Assembly: GCF_011392075.1 (NCBI RefSeq)
Contig: NZ_JAAJBV010000006.1
Coordinates: forward strand, 1 to 64,000
Length of the DNA stretch: 64,000 bases
DNA from: Flavobacterium celericrescens
Lineage (GTDB): Bacteria > Bacteroidota > Bacteroidia > Flavobacteriales > Flavobacteriaceae
Reading direction: 5' to 3'
A program made the translations under genes and the position numbers. Under the pieces are notes generated by a model. The model ran no database searches. It was not told the DNA's origin and saw only the letters and a list, made by a program, of their open reading frames with translations. Shown here piece by piece: positions 46,009 to 55,249 of the stretch (position 1 is the first letter of the stretch; the number at the start of each line of letters is the position of its first letter).

Positions 46009-47006
46009 TGACAAACAGAAGAAATTTTTTAAAGACAACCGCATTAGCAACTGCTGGCGTAGCGTTTCAGACTTTTAATGGAAAATCTGAAGAAGCAGAA
46101 ATCGATATCAATTCAGGAAAAGTGAATAAACCAATTGTGCTTTCCACTTGGCGTTTTGGAATTGAAGCCAACGAAGCCGCTTGGGAAGTGCTGAAAAATA
46201 AAGGTCGCGCTTTAGATGCTGTAGAAGCTGGAGTAAAAATTCCAGAAGGCGATCCAAATGAAAGAAGTGTAGGTTACGGAGGTCGCCCAGATAGAGATGG
46301 TCGCGTAACATTAGATGCTTGTATCATGGACGAATTTTCGAATATTGGTTCAGTAGCGTGTTTGGAACACATCAAACATCCTATTTCTGTAGCAAGAATG
46401 GTGATGGAAAAAACGCCTCATGTGATGTTGGTTGGTGATGGCGCTTTACAATTTGCTTTATCGCAAGGATTTCAAAAGGAAAATTTATTGTTAGAAGCTT
46501 CCGAAAAAGAATGGAAAGAATGGCTAAAAACCAGTGAATATTTACCAAAAGCCAACATCGAAAACCACGATACGATCGGAATGATTGCATTAGATGCTCA
46601 AGGTAATTTGTCGGGTGCGTGTACAACAAGTGGAATGGCTTTTAAAATGCATGGAAGAGTGGGCGATTCTCCAATTATTGGTGCTGGTTTGTATGTGGAT
46701 AATGAAATTGGAGCCGCAACCGCAACAGGCCACGGAGAAGAAGTGATTCGAATTACGGGTTGTCATTTGGTAGTAGAGTTAATGCGTCAAGGGAAATCGC
46801 CACAAAAAGCATGTGAAGAAGCTGTGATGCGAATTGTGAAATTGACTCAAAATCGAGGAAAAAATTTAAAAGATATCCAAGTTGGATTCATTGCCTTGAA
46901 TAAAAAAGGAGAATATGGTTCATATTGTGTGCAAGGTGGCTTCAATTATGCCGTTCACGATGCAAGTGGAAATAAATTAATCGATGCGAATTACTTTTTG
47001 AAATAA
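46008..47006 (+). CDS. N4-(beta-N-acetylglucosaminyl)-L-asparaginase
   Basis: 332 residues. It starts with a twin-arginine-type signal (TNRRNFLKTTALATAGVAF). It is an Ntn hydrolase of the glycosylasparaginase group: the self-cleavage site is HDTIGM with Thr189 becoming the nucleophile of the beta chain; GACTTSGMAFKMHGRVGDSP follows. The homologous enzyme of Elizabethkingia (Flavobacterium) meningosepticum is well known. It cuts the bond between GlcNAc and asparagine after the peptide has been trimmed. Its ATG overlaps the GH20 stop, and its own stop overlaps cutC, so the three genes are translated together. Confidence 0.93.
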   Translation: MTNRRNFLKTTALATAGVAFQTFNGKSEEAEIDINSGKVNKPIVLSTWRFGIEANEAAWEVLKNKGRALDAVEAGVKIPEGDPNERSVGYGGRPDRDGRVTLDACIMDEFSNIGSVACLEHIKHPISVARMVMEKTPHVMLVGDGALQFALSQGFQKENLLLEASEKEWKEWLKTSEYLPKANIENHDTIGMIALDAQGNLSGACTTSGMAFKMHGRVGDSPIIGAGLYVDNEIGAATATGHGEEVIRITGCHLVVELMRQGKSPQKACEEAVMRIVKLTQNRGKNLKDIQVGFIALNKKGEYGSYCVQGGFNYAVHDASGNKLIDANYFLK

Positions 47007-47677
47007 TGAAAAAAATCGAAATCGCTTGTTTTAACCTTGAATCTGCTCTAATTGCACAAAAATATGGAGCCGATAGAATAGAATTGTGCGCAGATATGTT
47101 GGTTGGCGGCACAACTCCAAAAATTGAAATGATTCAACAAGCTCGCGAAAATCTAACCATTGATATGTTTGTAATGATTCGCCCAAGAGGAGGAAATTTT
47201 GTGTATTCGGATTCAGAATTTGAACAAATGAAATCGGAAATCGAAACTATAAAAAAAGTTGGAGTCAACGGATTTGTTTTCGGAATTTTGATGGATGATA
47301 GAACAATTAATGTCGAACAAAATAAAGACTTAGTGGAATTAGTAAAACCATTTCCATGTACTTTTCACAGAGCTTTTGATGCCGTTTCGAATTGCGAAAA
47401 AGCATTGGAAGATGTCATTTCTTGTGGATTTTCAACTATTCTGACTTCTGGAACTTTTCCAAATGTGATGGAAGGAAAAGAAGTTTTGAAACAATTAGTC
47501 ATTCAAGCGAAGAATCGAATCGAAATCATGCCCGGTGGCGGATTGCGTTCGACCAATATTTCAGAATTAAATGAAATGGTAAATGCGAATTGGTATCATT
47601 CATCCGCTATTACCGATGGAAGTGAAATTGCAAATCCTGTGGAAATTGTTCAACTAAAGAATAAACTCCAATCTTAA
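47006..47677 (+). CDS. cutC: CutC family protein
   Basis: 223 residues, the TIM-barrel CutC family: KIEIACFNLESALIAQKYGADRIELCADM, VMIRPRGGNFVYSD, GFVFGIL, PFPCTFHRAFDAV, SGFSTILTSG and MPGGGLRSTNI. It has no signal peptide, so it acts in the cytoplasm. The copper-homeostasis name comes from E. coli genetics that is weakly supported, and the true activity is not established. Here it overlaps the asparaginase gene (TAATG) inside a glycan-degradation cluster, which hints at a sugar-related role. Confidence 0.92.
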   Translation: MKKIEIACFNLESALIAQKYGADRIELCADMLVGGTTPKIEMIQQARENLTIDMFVMIRPRGGNFVYSDSEFEQMKSEIETIKKVGVNGFVFGILMDDRTINVEQNKDLVELVKPFPCTFHRAFDAVSNCEKALEDVISCGFSTILTSGTFPNVMEGKEVLKQLVIQAKNRIEIMPGGGLRSTNISELNEMVNANWYHSSAITDGSEIANPVEIVQLKNKLQS

Positions 47678-47727
47678 ATGAACTGTTTTAATTTTAAGCT
47701 TTCACTCTAAAAATTTATATGACTTAT

Positions 47728-50202
47728 ATGTTTAAAAAAATATTCTTGTTTTTGATTCTAATTTGCTGTTCGGTTTCAGCACAAACTTCCTATCGCAATT
47801 TGTCATCAGAAAACTGGACATTCAACAAACATAACGAAGCAAAAAAATACAAGGCAACCATTCCTGGAACTGTTCACACGGATTTATTTCAAAACCAATT
47901 AATTTCTGATCCTTTTTTTGGAGCTAATGAAAAACAATTGCAATGGATTGAAAATGAAAATTGGGAATATGAAACACATTTCACAATTTCAGAATCCGAA
48001 TTAAAAAATCAAAATATCGATTTGGAATTTGAAGGTTTGGACACGTATGCAACTGTTTTTTTGAACGGAAAAGTAGTTTTAGAAGCTGATAATATGTTCC
48101 GAAAATGGACTATTTCTACTAAATCGCATTTGAAAAGAGGAACCAATCATTTGAAAGTAGTTTTTCATTCTGCAGTTCAAAAAGGAAAAGAAGAAGCAAA
48201 AAAATTGCCTTATACCTTACCCGAAAAAGAACGTGTTTTTGTTCGAAAAGCGCAATATCAATTCGGTTGGGATTGGGGACCAAGATTTGTAACGGCTGGA
48301 ATTTGGAAAAAAGTTCAATTGAAATTTTGGAATTCGGCTAAAATAGAACATGTAAAATACGAACAAAAAGTATTGAATGAATCTGTAGCCAATTTGGATT
48401 TTATTTTTACCATTCACGCAGAAAAATCAGGAAAATACCAAATCAAATTAGGTCAAAAACCATTTCCATTTGTGTTGAAAAAAGGACAAAATGTAGTAAA
48501 AGTTCCAGTAACTATTCAAAATCCAATTTTATGGTGGTGTAATGGTTTGGGTGTTCCACATCAATATTTATTTCAATTTGAATTAGAAAAGAATAATAAG
48601 CGAATTGAACAAAACGAATTGAAGATAGGTTTACGAACCATAGAATTAATCCAAGAAAACAAAGAACAAGGAAAAAGTTTTTATTTCAAGTTAAATGGAA
48701 AATCGGTTTTCATGAAAGGTGCTAATGTGGTTCCGCCTGATAGTTTTTTACCACGAGTTTCCGATTCCACTTATTTTTCTTTAGTTGAAAATGCCAAAAA
48801 AGCGAACATGAACATGCTTCGCGTTTGGGGAGGAGGCGTTTATTTTGATGATGCGTTTTATGAAGCTTGCGATGCTAACGGAATTTTGGTTTGGCAAGAT
48901 TTTATGTTTGCGTGTTCGATGTATCCGGGCGATGAAAAATTTGTAGAAAATGTAAAACAAGAAGTGATTGATAACGTAAATCGTTTGCAAAATCATCCGA
49001 GTATTGCGATTTGGTGTGGTAATAACGAAAACGATGAAGGTTGGCAAAATTGGGGTTGGCAAAAACAATTCAATTATTCCAAAGCCGATTCGACTCAAAT
49101 TTGGAACGACTACAAAAAAGTATTTCACGAAATGATTCCGCAGACATTAGATAGTTTGCTTCCAAAAGAAAAGAATATTTATTGGTCGTCTTCGCCGTCG
49201 ATTGGTTGGGGAAGAAAGGAAAGTTTATTGCAAGGCGATTCCCATTATTGGGGAGTTTGGTGGGGAAAAGAACCATTTGAAATTTATGAGAAAAAAGTGG
49301 GTCGATTTATGAGTGAATATGGTTTTCAAGGTATGCCTAATTTGGAAACTTTACAAAAAGTGATGAAAAAAGAAGATTTGAATTTCAATTCCGAAGCTTT
49401 TAAAAATCATCAAAAACACCCAACAGGTTACGAAACCATAAACGAATATATGGAACGCGACTATGTGGTGCCAAAAGATTTTGAGGATTATGCTTATGTT
49501 TCTCAATTACTACAAGCTCGCGGTATGAAAACCGCAATTGAAGCTCATCGAAGAACCAAGCCTTATTGCATGGGAACACTCTATTGGCAATTCAATGATT
49601 GTTGGCCAGTAACGTCTTGGAGTTCGTTAGATTATTATGGAAATTGGAAAGCATTTCATTATCAGGCGAAACGAAGTTTTGAAAACATACTTTTATCTTT
49701 TGAAATGAATGTTAATAGAGGTAATAAATATTTTGTTATTAATGATGGTTTACAAAATTATGCAGGAGAATTAAAAGCTGAAATTAGAAATTTTAACGGT
49801 CAACTTTTATGGAATGATTTAACGTATTGTAAAGCTGATTCTAAATCAATAAACATTGCAATAACTTATCCATCTATTCCTTTAGATAAAATTGATACGC
49901 AAAATTCATATTTAAAAATGGAATTTATTTCAGATGAAAATCATTGGGAATCAAATTTCTTTTTCGAAAAACCAAAAAATTTAAAATTATCAAAACCAAA
50001 CATTCAAATTAAAAATATTGACGAGTTAACCATTGAAATTTCTTCGGATGTTTTAGCTAAGGATGTTTTTCTGTCTTCCGAAAACAATACTTTTTTTGAA
50101 GATAATTATTTTGATTTGTTACCGAATGAAAAGCGAATTATCAAATTGTCCAAAGCTGCAAAAGAGATAAAAGTGAAATCGTTATTTGATATAATGAAAT
50201 AA
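47728..50202 (+). CDS. GH2 beta-mannosidase
   Basis: 824 residues from the ATG at 47728; one nine bases earlier is possible. Signal peptide (FKKIFLFLILICCSVSAQ). A GH2 sugar-binding jellyroll, an Ig-like domain and the catalytic barrel follow: GANVVPPDSFLPRV, NMLRVWGGGVYFDDAFYEACD, acid/base Glu434 in WCGNNENDEGW, nucleophile Glu530 in MSEYGFQGMP. These motifs fit beta-mannosidase rather than beta-galactosidase. It hydrolyses beta-1,4-linked mannose, such as the core Man-beta-GlcNAc of N-glycans. Last gene of the cluster, 50 bp after cutC, with a terminator behind. Confidence 0.93.
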   Translation: MFKKIFLFLILICCSVSAQTSYRNLSSENWTFNKHNEAKKYKATIPGTVHTDLFQNQLISDPFFGANEKQLQWIENENWEYETHFTISESELKNQNIDLEFEGLDTYATVFLNGKVVLEADNMFRKWTISTKSHLKRGTNHLKVVFHSAVQKGKEEAKKLPYTLPEKERVFVRKAQYQFGWDWGPRFVTAGIWKKVQLKFWNSAKIEHVKYEQKVLNESVANLDFIFTIHAEKSGKYQIKLGQKPFPFVLKKGQNVVKVPVTIQNPILWWCNGLGVPHQYLFQFELEKNNKRIEQNELKIGLRTIELIQENKEQGKSFYFKLNGKSVFMKGANVVPPDSFLPRVSDSTYFSLVENAKKANMNMLRVWGGGVYFDDAFYEACDANGILVWQDFMFACSMYPGDEKFVENVKQEVIDNVNRLQNHPSIAIWCGNNENDEGWQNWGWQKQFNYSKADSTQIWNDYKKVFHEMIPQTLDSLLPKEKNIYWSSSPSIGWGRKESLLQGDSHYWGVWWGKEPFEIYEKKVGRFMSEYGFQGMPNLETLQKVMKKEDLNFNSEAFKNHQKHPTGYETINEYMERDYVVPKDFEDYAYVSQLLQARGMKTAIEAHRRTKPYCMGTLYWQFNDCWPVTSWSSLDYYGNWKAFHYQAKRSFENILLSFEMNVNRGNKYFVINDGLQNYAGELKAEIRNFNGQLLWNDLTYCKADSKSINIAITYPSIPLDKIDTQNSYLKMEFISDENHWESNFFFEKPKNLKLSKPNIQIKNIDELTIEISSDVLAKDVFLSSENNTFFEDNYFDLLPNEKRIIKLSKAAKEIKVKSLFDIMK

Positions 50203-50229
50203 AAAAACGCCTCAAATGAGACGTTTTTT
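50203..50229 (+). terminator. Terminator of the glycan cluster
   Basis: AAAAACG-C-CTCA and TGAG-A-CGTTTTT form a stem with one mismatch and an AA-type loop, followed by T residues. It lies right after the beta-mannosidase stop codon. Confidence 0.7.
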
Positions 50230-50263
50230 GCTAAAATAATCCGTTTAATCTTTTAGAAATATA

Positions 50264-52624
50264 CTATTTCACTTTTTTAGTGATAGTTTGACCATTAGTT
50301 AATGTAGTTTTCACAAGTAAGGCTTGATTTGTAGCAGTTAGTTTAGAAACAATCATTTCTTTGTCGTTTACTTTGTCGTTGTGATATAGTTTTCTACCTA
50401 ATACATCAAATATTGTAATTTCTTTGATGTTTTCAGTAGCAGTAATTGCAATACCATTTGTTGTAGTGTAAACTGTAATGTTGTTTTCATTCACAAAATC
50501 TTCATTGGCTAATGTATTTTTGTACACCACTTCAAAACGGTCTGTAAAAATTCCGTCTTGTGTTGTAAACGAATAGGGTGTTTGTTTTACATCATGGATG
50601 CTATTGTTGTATTTGTCTTTAATAAATACATCTTGAGTTGTAAATAATCCATCAACATTTTCAATAGAAATAGAATATGTTCCTGGAGTTAACACTTTTA
50701 ATCCTAATGCAACAACATCAGTATTTTCAAATTCTGCTCTTCCTTCAATAACATATTCCTTATTATCGACTAATGTATACAACATTGTATTTTGGGTTTC
50801 AAACGCTTTTCCATCAATACCAATATCAAATCCATTAGTTGCTTCAGGAATATATCCAATTAAAATTTGATTATATGCATTATTTGTATCCGTTAAATTT
50901 AGTCTGAAAATATTTTTTTCTGCTAAATTTTCTGTTTTGAAAAATTGCGTGTTTTTTACATCATATCTTAATGCATTATGAAACCAAGCATTAATGTTTT
51001 CGGAAGAATAAACATAAAAACCTTGACCTGCTTTTATTGTACCGTCAGGAATTTGACCACCTGCTGCTGCTGCAACTCCTCCTAGTGTTGTATAAGACGC
51101 ATAATTATTTACTGGATAAATCCCACCAACAGCTTGAGCTGTATGTGTCCAAAAATAAACTGTTTCAATCGTTCTGTTTAAACCAATAAAATGACTTGCT
51201 TGCAATGTTGCTGGATATGGATTTCCTAATAAATTAAATCCAATATTTATGGAAGGAAAATATTCATCATTATTTGGAGTCCCAGAAAAGTTTCCTAAAA
51301 AAGAGCTAGCCACAGTTGATGACCAATTGTTTGGTGCTCTTATCAAATATCCTTTTGCTCCAATAAAGCTATTTACCGTTGGATTCACTGAACTATATGC
51401 TGTGGTTGGTGTGGTACCAGAAGTAACATATTCATAAAAACGATTCGTGAGTGTTTGAGGGGAAAAAGCTAGAAGGTTTTGGTTATTTACTGGTGTTGAC
51501 CAAGCCGTGTAATCTAATCTTAAAATCGGGGCGCTTTCCTTTAGCAATGTTACTATTCCTGTATTTGGTACGTGATTAATCTGAACTAAATTGGCATTAT
51601 TCTGAATTGTAAAACTTGCTGTTGTAGCAACATTTATTTCCCTGACTATTGTGAAAGTATGATTTGATTGTAATATAACTTGAGCTGTGCCATTTATTGT
51701 TAATGAACATGCTGATAAATCTCCGATAGATGTATAATTTCCCGAAAACACTGCCTTTATATCTTTATTTGGAATCCCGTTACTCCACGATGAACCGTTC
51801 CAAATTGTAGTAGTTGTACACGACAAAGTATTCCAAGTATCTGGAGCTTGTGGACCACCCCAAATTCTAGTTGCTAAATATGGATTATCAATAAAAGGAT
51901 TTCTATTTCCTTGAATTGATTGTAAGGTATTGTTTCTAATTCTTTCAAAATCACTTACTGGATCTTCTTCATTCCATTCTAAAAAAATATCTGGCATATC
52001 TACATTGTAAGATGTTGCACCAGAACCAACATTAGTTGCTAGACATCTCGTGTTATAACGCACATACATATACATCATCATTCGAGCTATATCTCCCTTC
52101 CATTCATCACCCGGATACCAATAAATACCTACAGGACCCGCATCTCCTTCTCCATCAGCATAAAGTCTATTTCCTCTATCTGCATTAAATGTAACATCAG
52201 CTGCTCTAATATGATGTGCATCAGTTCCTGGACCAGCAGATGATGTTACTAAAGCTGGTGTTCCTAATGAAAGTGCATAACAATGCTCCCTATTCCATGC
52301 CCCTGTTGGACATGATGTACTGCAAATATTTGCAACATCATCTAATCTGTCATTTTTATAAATAGCATCAACATCATTGTATCCATAAATTAACAATACT
52401 TGAGCTGAATTTAAAGGATTTTTATCTCCAGCTTGCAATGCATCCCAGACGTCTGTGGTTGCAGCTGTATAAGGCAATTGTGTGGTATGAGTGGTTGTAA
52501 TTAAACTTGCTAATTGTGTTTTTAGAGTATTACCCGTTTGAGTAAAATCTATTGAACTATAATATGCTGGAATTTGTGCATAAGTAGAAAATGATAAAAG
52601 CAAAAAAAGTAACTTTATTTTCAT
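50264..52624 (-). CDS. Secreted endonuclease I family protein with T9SS type A sorting domain
   Basis: 786 residues. Signal peptide (MKIKLLFLLLSFSTYAQ). Residues about 55-270 are an endonuclease I domain of the His-Me finger type: GAWNREHCYALSLG (His114) and TDAHHIRAADVTFNADRGNRLY, the nonspecific nuclease motif. A long middle part (about 280-640) has beta-rich repeats (WNGSSWSNGIPNKDIKAVFSG; LLGNPYPATLQASHFIG) often seen in T9SS cargo. The last 75 residues are a type A sorting domain. It is likely exported to digest extracellular DNA. Its end is almost identical to the cargo gene at the left edge of the window. Confidence 0.93.
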   Translation of the reverse strand: MKIKLLFLLLSFSTYAQIPAYYSSIDFTQTGNTLKTQLASLITTTHTTQLPYTAATTDVWDALQAGDKNPLNSAQVLLIYGYNDVDAIYKNDRLDDVANICSTSCPTGAWNREHCYALSLGTPALVTSSAGPGTDAHHIRAADVTFNADRGNRLYADGEGDAGPVGIYWYPGDEWKGDIARMMMYMYVRYNTRCLATNVGSGATSYNVDMPDIFLEWNEEDPVSDFERIRNNTLQSIQGNRNPFIDNPYLATRIWGGPQAPDTWNTLSCTTTTIWNGSSWSNGIPNKDIKAVFSGNYTSIGDLSACSLTINGTAQVILQSNHTFTIVREINVATTASFTIQNNANLVQINHVPNTGIVTLLKESAPILRLDYTAWSTPVNNQNLLAFSPQTLTNRFYEYVTSGTTPTTAYSSVNPTVNSFIGAKGYLIRAPNNWSSTVASSFLGNFSGTPNNDEYFPSINIGFNLLGNPYPATLQASHFIGLNRTIETVYFWTHTAQAVGGIYPVNNYASYTTLGGVAAAAGGQIPDGTIKAGQGFYVYSSENINAWFHNALRYDVKNTQFFKTENLAEKNIFRLNLTDTNNAYNQILIGYIPEATNGFDIGIDGKAFETQNTMLYTLVDNKEYVIEGRAEFENTDVVALGLKVLTPGTYSISIENVDGLFTTQDVFIKDKYNNSIHDVKQTPYSFTTQDGIFTDRFEVVYKNTLANEDFVNENNITVYTTTNGIAITATENIKEITIFDVLGRKLYHNDKVNDKEMIVSKLTATNQALLVKTTLTNGQTITKKVK
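50271..50724 (-). repeat. Right copy of the 454-bp inverted repeat (partner 16-469)
   Basis: Reads the same as 16-469 on the minus strand with about 13 differences, mostly at third codon positions. It covers the T9SS sorting domain and part of the domain before it. Confidence 0.9.
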
Positions 52625-52697
52625 GTTTTTTAAAATTTGGGGAAACCAAGGTAGTAAAAAAAAACAAAAATAAAGAGATACTTTTCTTAAGATTTTT

Positions 52698-53318
52698 TTA
52701 TTTTCCGTTATAAGTATTCATGGTATTGTTAAGTCCTGCCAAAGCAAATGATTTTACAATTTCTGCACTTAACTGTAATCGTTCTTTTAGTTTTTCTTTT
52801 TCTTCAATATCCCATTCACCTAAAACGTAGTTAACTTGCTGCCCTTTTTTAAAAGCGTCACTGATACCAAATCTAAAACGTGGATATTCTGTTGAATTTA
52901 ATAATAATTGAATGTTCTTAAGTCCATTATGACCACCATCACTTCCTTTGGTTTTAATTCGGATGGTTCCAAAAGCTAAATTCAAGTCATCGGTGATAAC
53001 CAACATATTTTCTTTTTCGATATTTTCCTTTTCTAGCCAATATTTTACAGCCTTACCGCTAAGGTTCATGTAGGTGTTTGGTTTTAACAACAGTAAGGTT
53101 CTTCCTTTGATTTTTAACTCGGCTATTTCTCCTAATTTCACTGTTTGAAATGAAATCCCTTCTTGATTAGCAATATAATCTAAAACTTTGAAACCGATAT
53201 TGTGTCGTGTATTTGCGTATTCTGAGCCGATATTCCCAAGCCCAACAATTAAGAATTTCTTCATTGGAATAGTGTCTTCTTGTTTGTTTTTCTTAAATAG
53301 ATGTAAAAACCAATTCAT
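52698..53318 (-). CDS. pth: Peptidyl-tRNA hydrolase
   Basis: The core of about 187 residues is Pth: KKFLIVGLGNIGSEYANTRH with the catalytic His, LLLLKPNTYMNLSGKAV, ITDDLNLAFG, KGSDGGHNGLKNIQ and RFRFGISD. It frees tRNA from peptidyl-tRNA that drops off ribosomes. I give the ATG at 53318 (206 residues with a short basic tail MNWFLHLFKKNK); the ATG at 53264 would give the core alone, and both are seen in relatives. It lies after rplY on the same strand, behind a terminator. Confidence 0.94.
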   Translation of the reverse strand: MNWFLHLFKKNKQEDTIPMKKFLIVGLGNIGSEYANTRHNIGFKVLDYIANQEGISFQTVKLGEIAELKIKGRTLLLLKPNTYMNLSGKAVKYWLEKENIEKENMLVITDDLNLAFGTIRIKTKGSDGGHNGLKNIQLLLNSTEYPRFRFGISDAFKKGQQVNYVLGEWDIEEKEKLKERLQLSAEIVKSFALAGLNNTMNTYNGK

Positions 53319-53356
53319 GCTGTAAAAGTACCACAAAGTTTAGAAAGTTGAAAGCA

Positions 53357-53385
53357 TAAAAAAAGCACCAGTAAAAACTGATGCT
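53357..53385 (-). terminator. Terminator of rplY (minus strand)
   Basis: On the minus strand GCATCAGT / ACTGGTGC with a TTTT loop and one G-U pair is followed by a run of T residues. Confidence 0.7.
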
Positions 53386-53409
53386 CCTTTATTATAGTTT
53401 GTAAAGAAA

Positions 53410-54012
53410 TTATTTTTTCTTTTTTCCACCTTTTTCTGCTTTTGCAGCTTCTTGAGCAGCTTTCATTGCAGCACGAGAAATTCTTACTTGACAAACAACA
53501 GTGTTGTCTGGGTGCATTAATTTGAAATTGTTTGTTTCTAATTTAGTTACATACAATTTGTTACCCATTTGTAATTCAGAAATACTTGCTTCAACAAAAT
53601 CAGGTAAGTTTTTAGGTAAAGCTTTCACTTTTAAACGACGTTGGTTTAAACGTAAAACACCACCTAATAATACACCTGGAGAAGTTCCTGTAATTTTAAC
53701 TGGTACTTCCATGATAATTTCTTTGTCATCACTTAATTGGAAGAAGTCAATGTGTAAAATTTTGTCAGAAACTGGGTGAAACTGAATGTCTTGCATAATT
53801 ACATTGTAAGACGTTCCGTTTAACTCAACTACAACTGTGTGTGCGTTTGGAGTGTAAACCAAATCTTTAAATGCTCTTTCGTCTGCAACAAAATGAACTG
53901 GCTGATTTCCTCCGTAGATAACGCAAGGAACCATTCCAGCATCACGTACGGCTTTAGTTGCCTTTTTACCTACGTTTTCTCTTTCTGATCCTTTAATCGT
54001 AATTGATTTCAT
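53410..54012 (-). CDS. rplY: 50S ribosomal protein L25 / Ctc-type
   Basis: 200 residues: [29 protein letters not shown], the L25 N-domain that binds 5S rRNA, then a TL5/Ctc-type C-terminal beta domain ([41 protein letters not shown]) and a Lys-rich end. It is the longer two-domain form, not the short E. coli L25. It follows prs by 49 bp on the same strand; the prs-rplY-pth order is common in bacteria. Confidence 0.95.
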   Translation of the reverse strand: MKSITIKGSERENVGKKATKAVRDAGMVPCVIYGGNQPVHFVADERAFKDLVYTPNAHTVVVELNGTSYNVIMQDIQFHPVSDKILHIDFFQLSDDKEIIMEVPVKITGTSPGVLLGGVLRLNQRRLKVKALPKNLPDFVEASISELQMGNKLYVTKLETNNFKLMHPDNTVVCQVRISRAAMKAAQEAAKAEKGGKKKK

Positions 54013-54061
54013 TGTAAAATATATATAATTAATAAATACTTATTAAAGTGGTTGCTCTTGA

Positions 54062-55003
54062 TTACATCAAAAATTTACCACTAATAGAGTTGTTGTTTTG
54101 AACCATATGCATTACTTCGGCAAATAATGGTGCGCAACTTACTACTCTAATTTTCTTTGATTCTTTTCGTAACGGAATTGAATCGGTAACAATTAATTCT
54201 AATAATTTAGAATTTTCTATTTTTTCGTATGCTTCACCAGACAAAATCGGGTGTGTACATATTGCTCTAACACTTAGTGCTCCTTTTTCCATCATAACAT
54301 CAGCGGCTTTTGCTAGTGTTCCTCCGGTATCAATCATATCGTCAACTAAAATAACATTTCTGCCTTTTACATCTCCGATTAATTCCATTGTGTCAATTAC
54401 ATTCGCTTTTTTTCTTTGCTTGTAACAAACTACAACGTCAGATTCTAAAAATTTAGAATATGCATATGCTCTTTTTGAACCTCCCATATCTGGAGATGCG
54501 ATGGTTAAATTTTCTAAATTTAAACTTCTCACATATGGCAAAAAGATAGTAGAAGCAAACAAGTGATCTACTGGTTTTTCAAAGAACCCTTGAATTTGAT
54601 CTGCATGTAAATCCATAGTCATAATTCGGGTTGCTCCAGCCGTTTCTAAAAGTTTTGCAACTAATTTAGCACCTATTGGCACTCTTGGCTTGTCTTTTCT
54701 GTCTTGTCTTGCCCAACCAAAGTAAGGAATAACTGCAGTAATATGACGTGCAGATGCTCTTTTAGCAGCATCAATCATCAATAATAATTCCATTAAATTG
54801 TCTGCACTTGGAAATGTAGAACAAACTAGGAATACGCGCAATCCTCTTATTGATTCTTCAAAAGAAGGCTGAAATTCGCCATCACTATATTTAGAGAACG
54901 TAATCTTACCTAGCGGAACGCCATACTTTTCAGCAATTTGTTCAGCTAAATACACACTCTGAGAACATGCAAAAATTTTTGCCTCTGGTTCTTGATACAG
55001 CAT
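54062..55003 (-). CDS. prs: Ribose-phosphate pyrophosphokinase
   Basis: 313 residues, two phosphoribosyltransferase-like domains. FSDGEFQPSFEESIRG-type start region, PYFGWARQDRKDKPR (ATP loop), MDLHADQIQGFFEKPVDHL and the PRPP motif VILVDDMIDTGGTLAKAADV are present. It makes PRPP for nucleotides, His and Trp. TAAATTTG on the minus strand (55062-55055) is a probable -7 element. It is divergent from tRNA-Leu. Confidence 0.97.
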   Translation of the reverse strand: MLYQEPEAKIFACSQSVYLAEQIAEKYGVPLGKITFSKYSDGEFQPSFEESIRGLRVFLVCSTFPSADNLMELLLMIDAAKRASARHITAVIPYFGWARQDRKDKPRVPIGAKLVAKLLETAGATRIMTMDLHADQIQGFFEKPVDHLFASTIFLPYVRSLNLENLTIASPDMGGSKRAYAYSKFLESDVVVCYKQRKKANVIDTMELIGDVKGRNVILVDDMIDTGGTLAKAADVMMEKGALSVRAICTHPILSGEAYEKIENSKLLELIVTDSIPLRKESKKIRVVSCAPLFAEVMHMVQNNNSISGKFLM

Positions 55004-55127
55004 GTTAATTTATTGTTTAGTAGTTAGTTAGTGTTGTGTCGTATAAACGAGGTGCAAATTTAGAAATAAAATCGAACTCTGAAAGCATATTTTTAACTAT
55101 TTTTTTATGAATTGCAGAAATATTTTT

Positions 55128-55135
55128 TACATTTG
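55128..55135 (+). promoter_or_regulatory. -7 element of tRNA-Leu
   Basis: TACATTTG matches TAnnTTTG and lies 34 bp before the tRNA. The -33 position reads TTAT instead of TTTG, so the upstream box is weak. Confidence 0.55.
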
Positions 55136-55169
55136 CACCCACTTAATGATACAAATATCATTTTCCATT

Positions 55170-55249
55170 GCCCGGATGGCGGAATTGGTAGACGCGCACG
55201 ACTCAAACTCGTGTACTTAGGTGTGTGGGTTCGATTCCCACTCCGGGTA
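55170..55249 (+). tRNA. tRNA-Leu (CAA)
   Basis: 80 nt. Acceptor stem GCCCGGA / TCCGGGT with one G-U pair, anticodon loop CTCAAAC reading CAA for Leu, a class II long variable arm, and T arm GTGGG-TTCGATT-CCCAC. Discriminator A, CCA not encoded. Its 3' half overlaps the recombinase gene on the opposite strand. Confidence 0.96.
55203..55249. other. Probable attachment site (tRNA-Leu 3' half) at the island border
   Basis: The serine recombinase reading frame ends inside this tRNA segment; its stop codon reads the anticodon loop from the other strand. Large serine recombinases act on att sites next to their own gene. Expect a copy of some of this sequence at the far end of the element, outside the window; the crossover is not mapped. 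Confidence 0.5.

Noticed and set aside
55203..55249. C-terminal GVGIEPTHLS of the recombinase as a conserved motif
   Set aside because: It is the antisense translation of a leucine tRNA; the same peptide is expected wherever a frame runs through such a tRNA.
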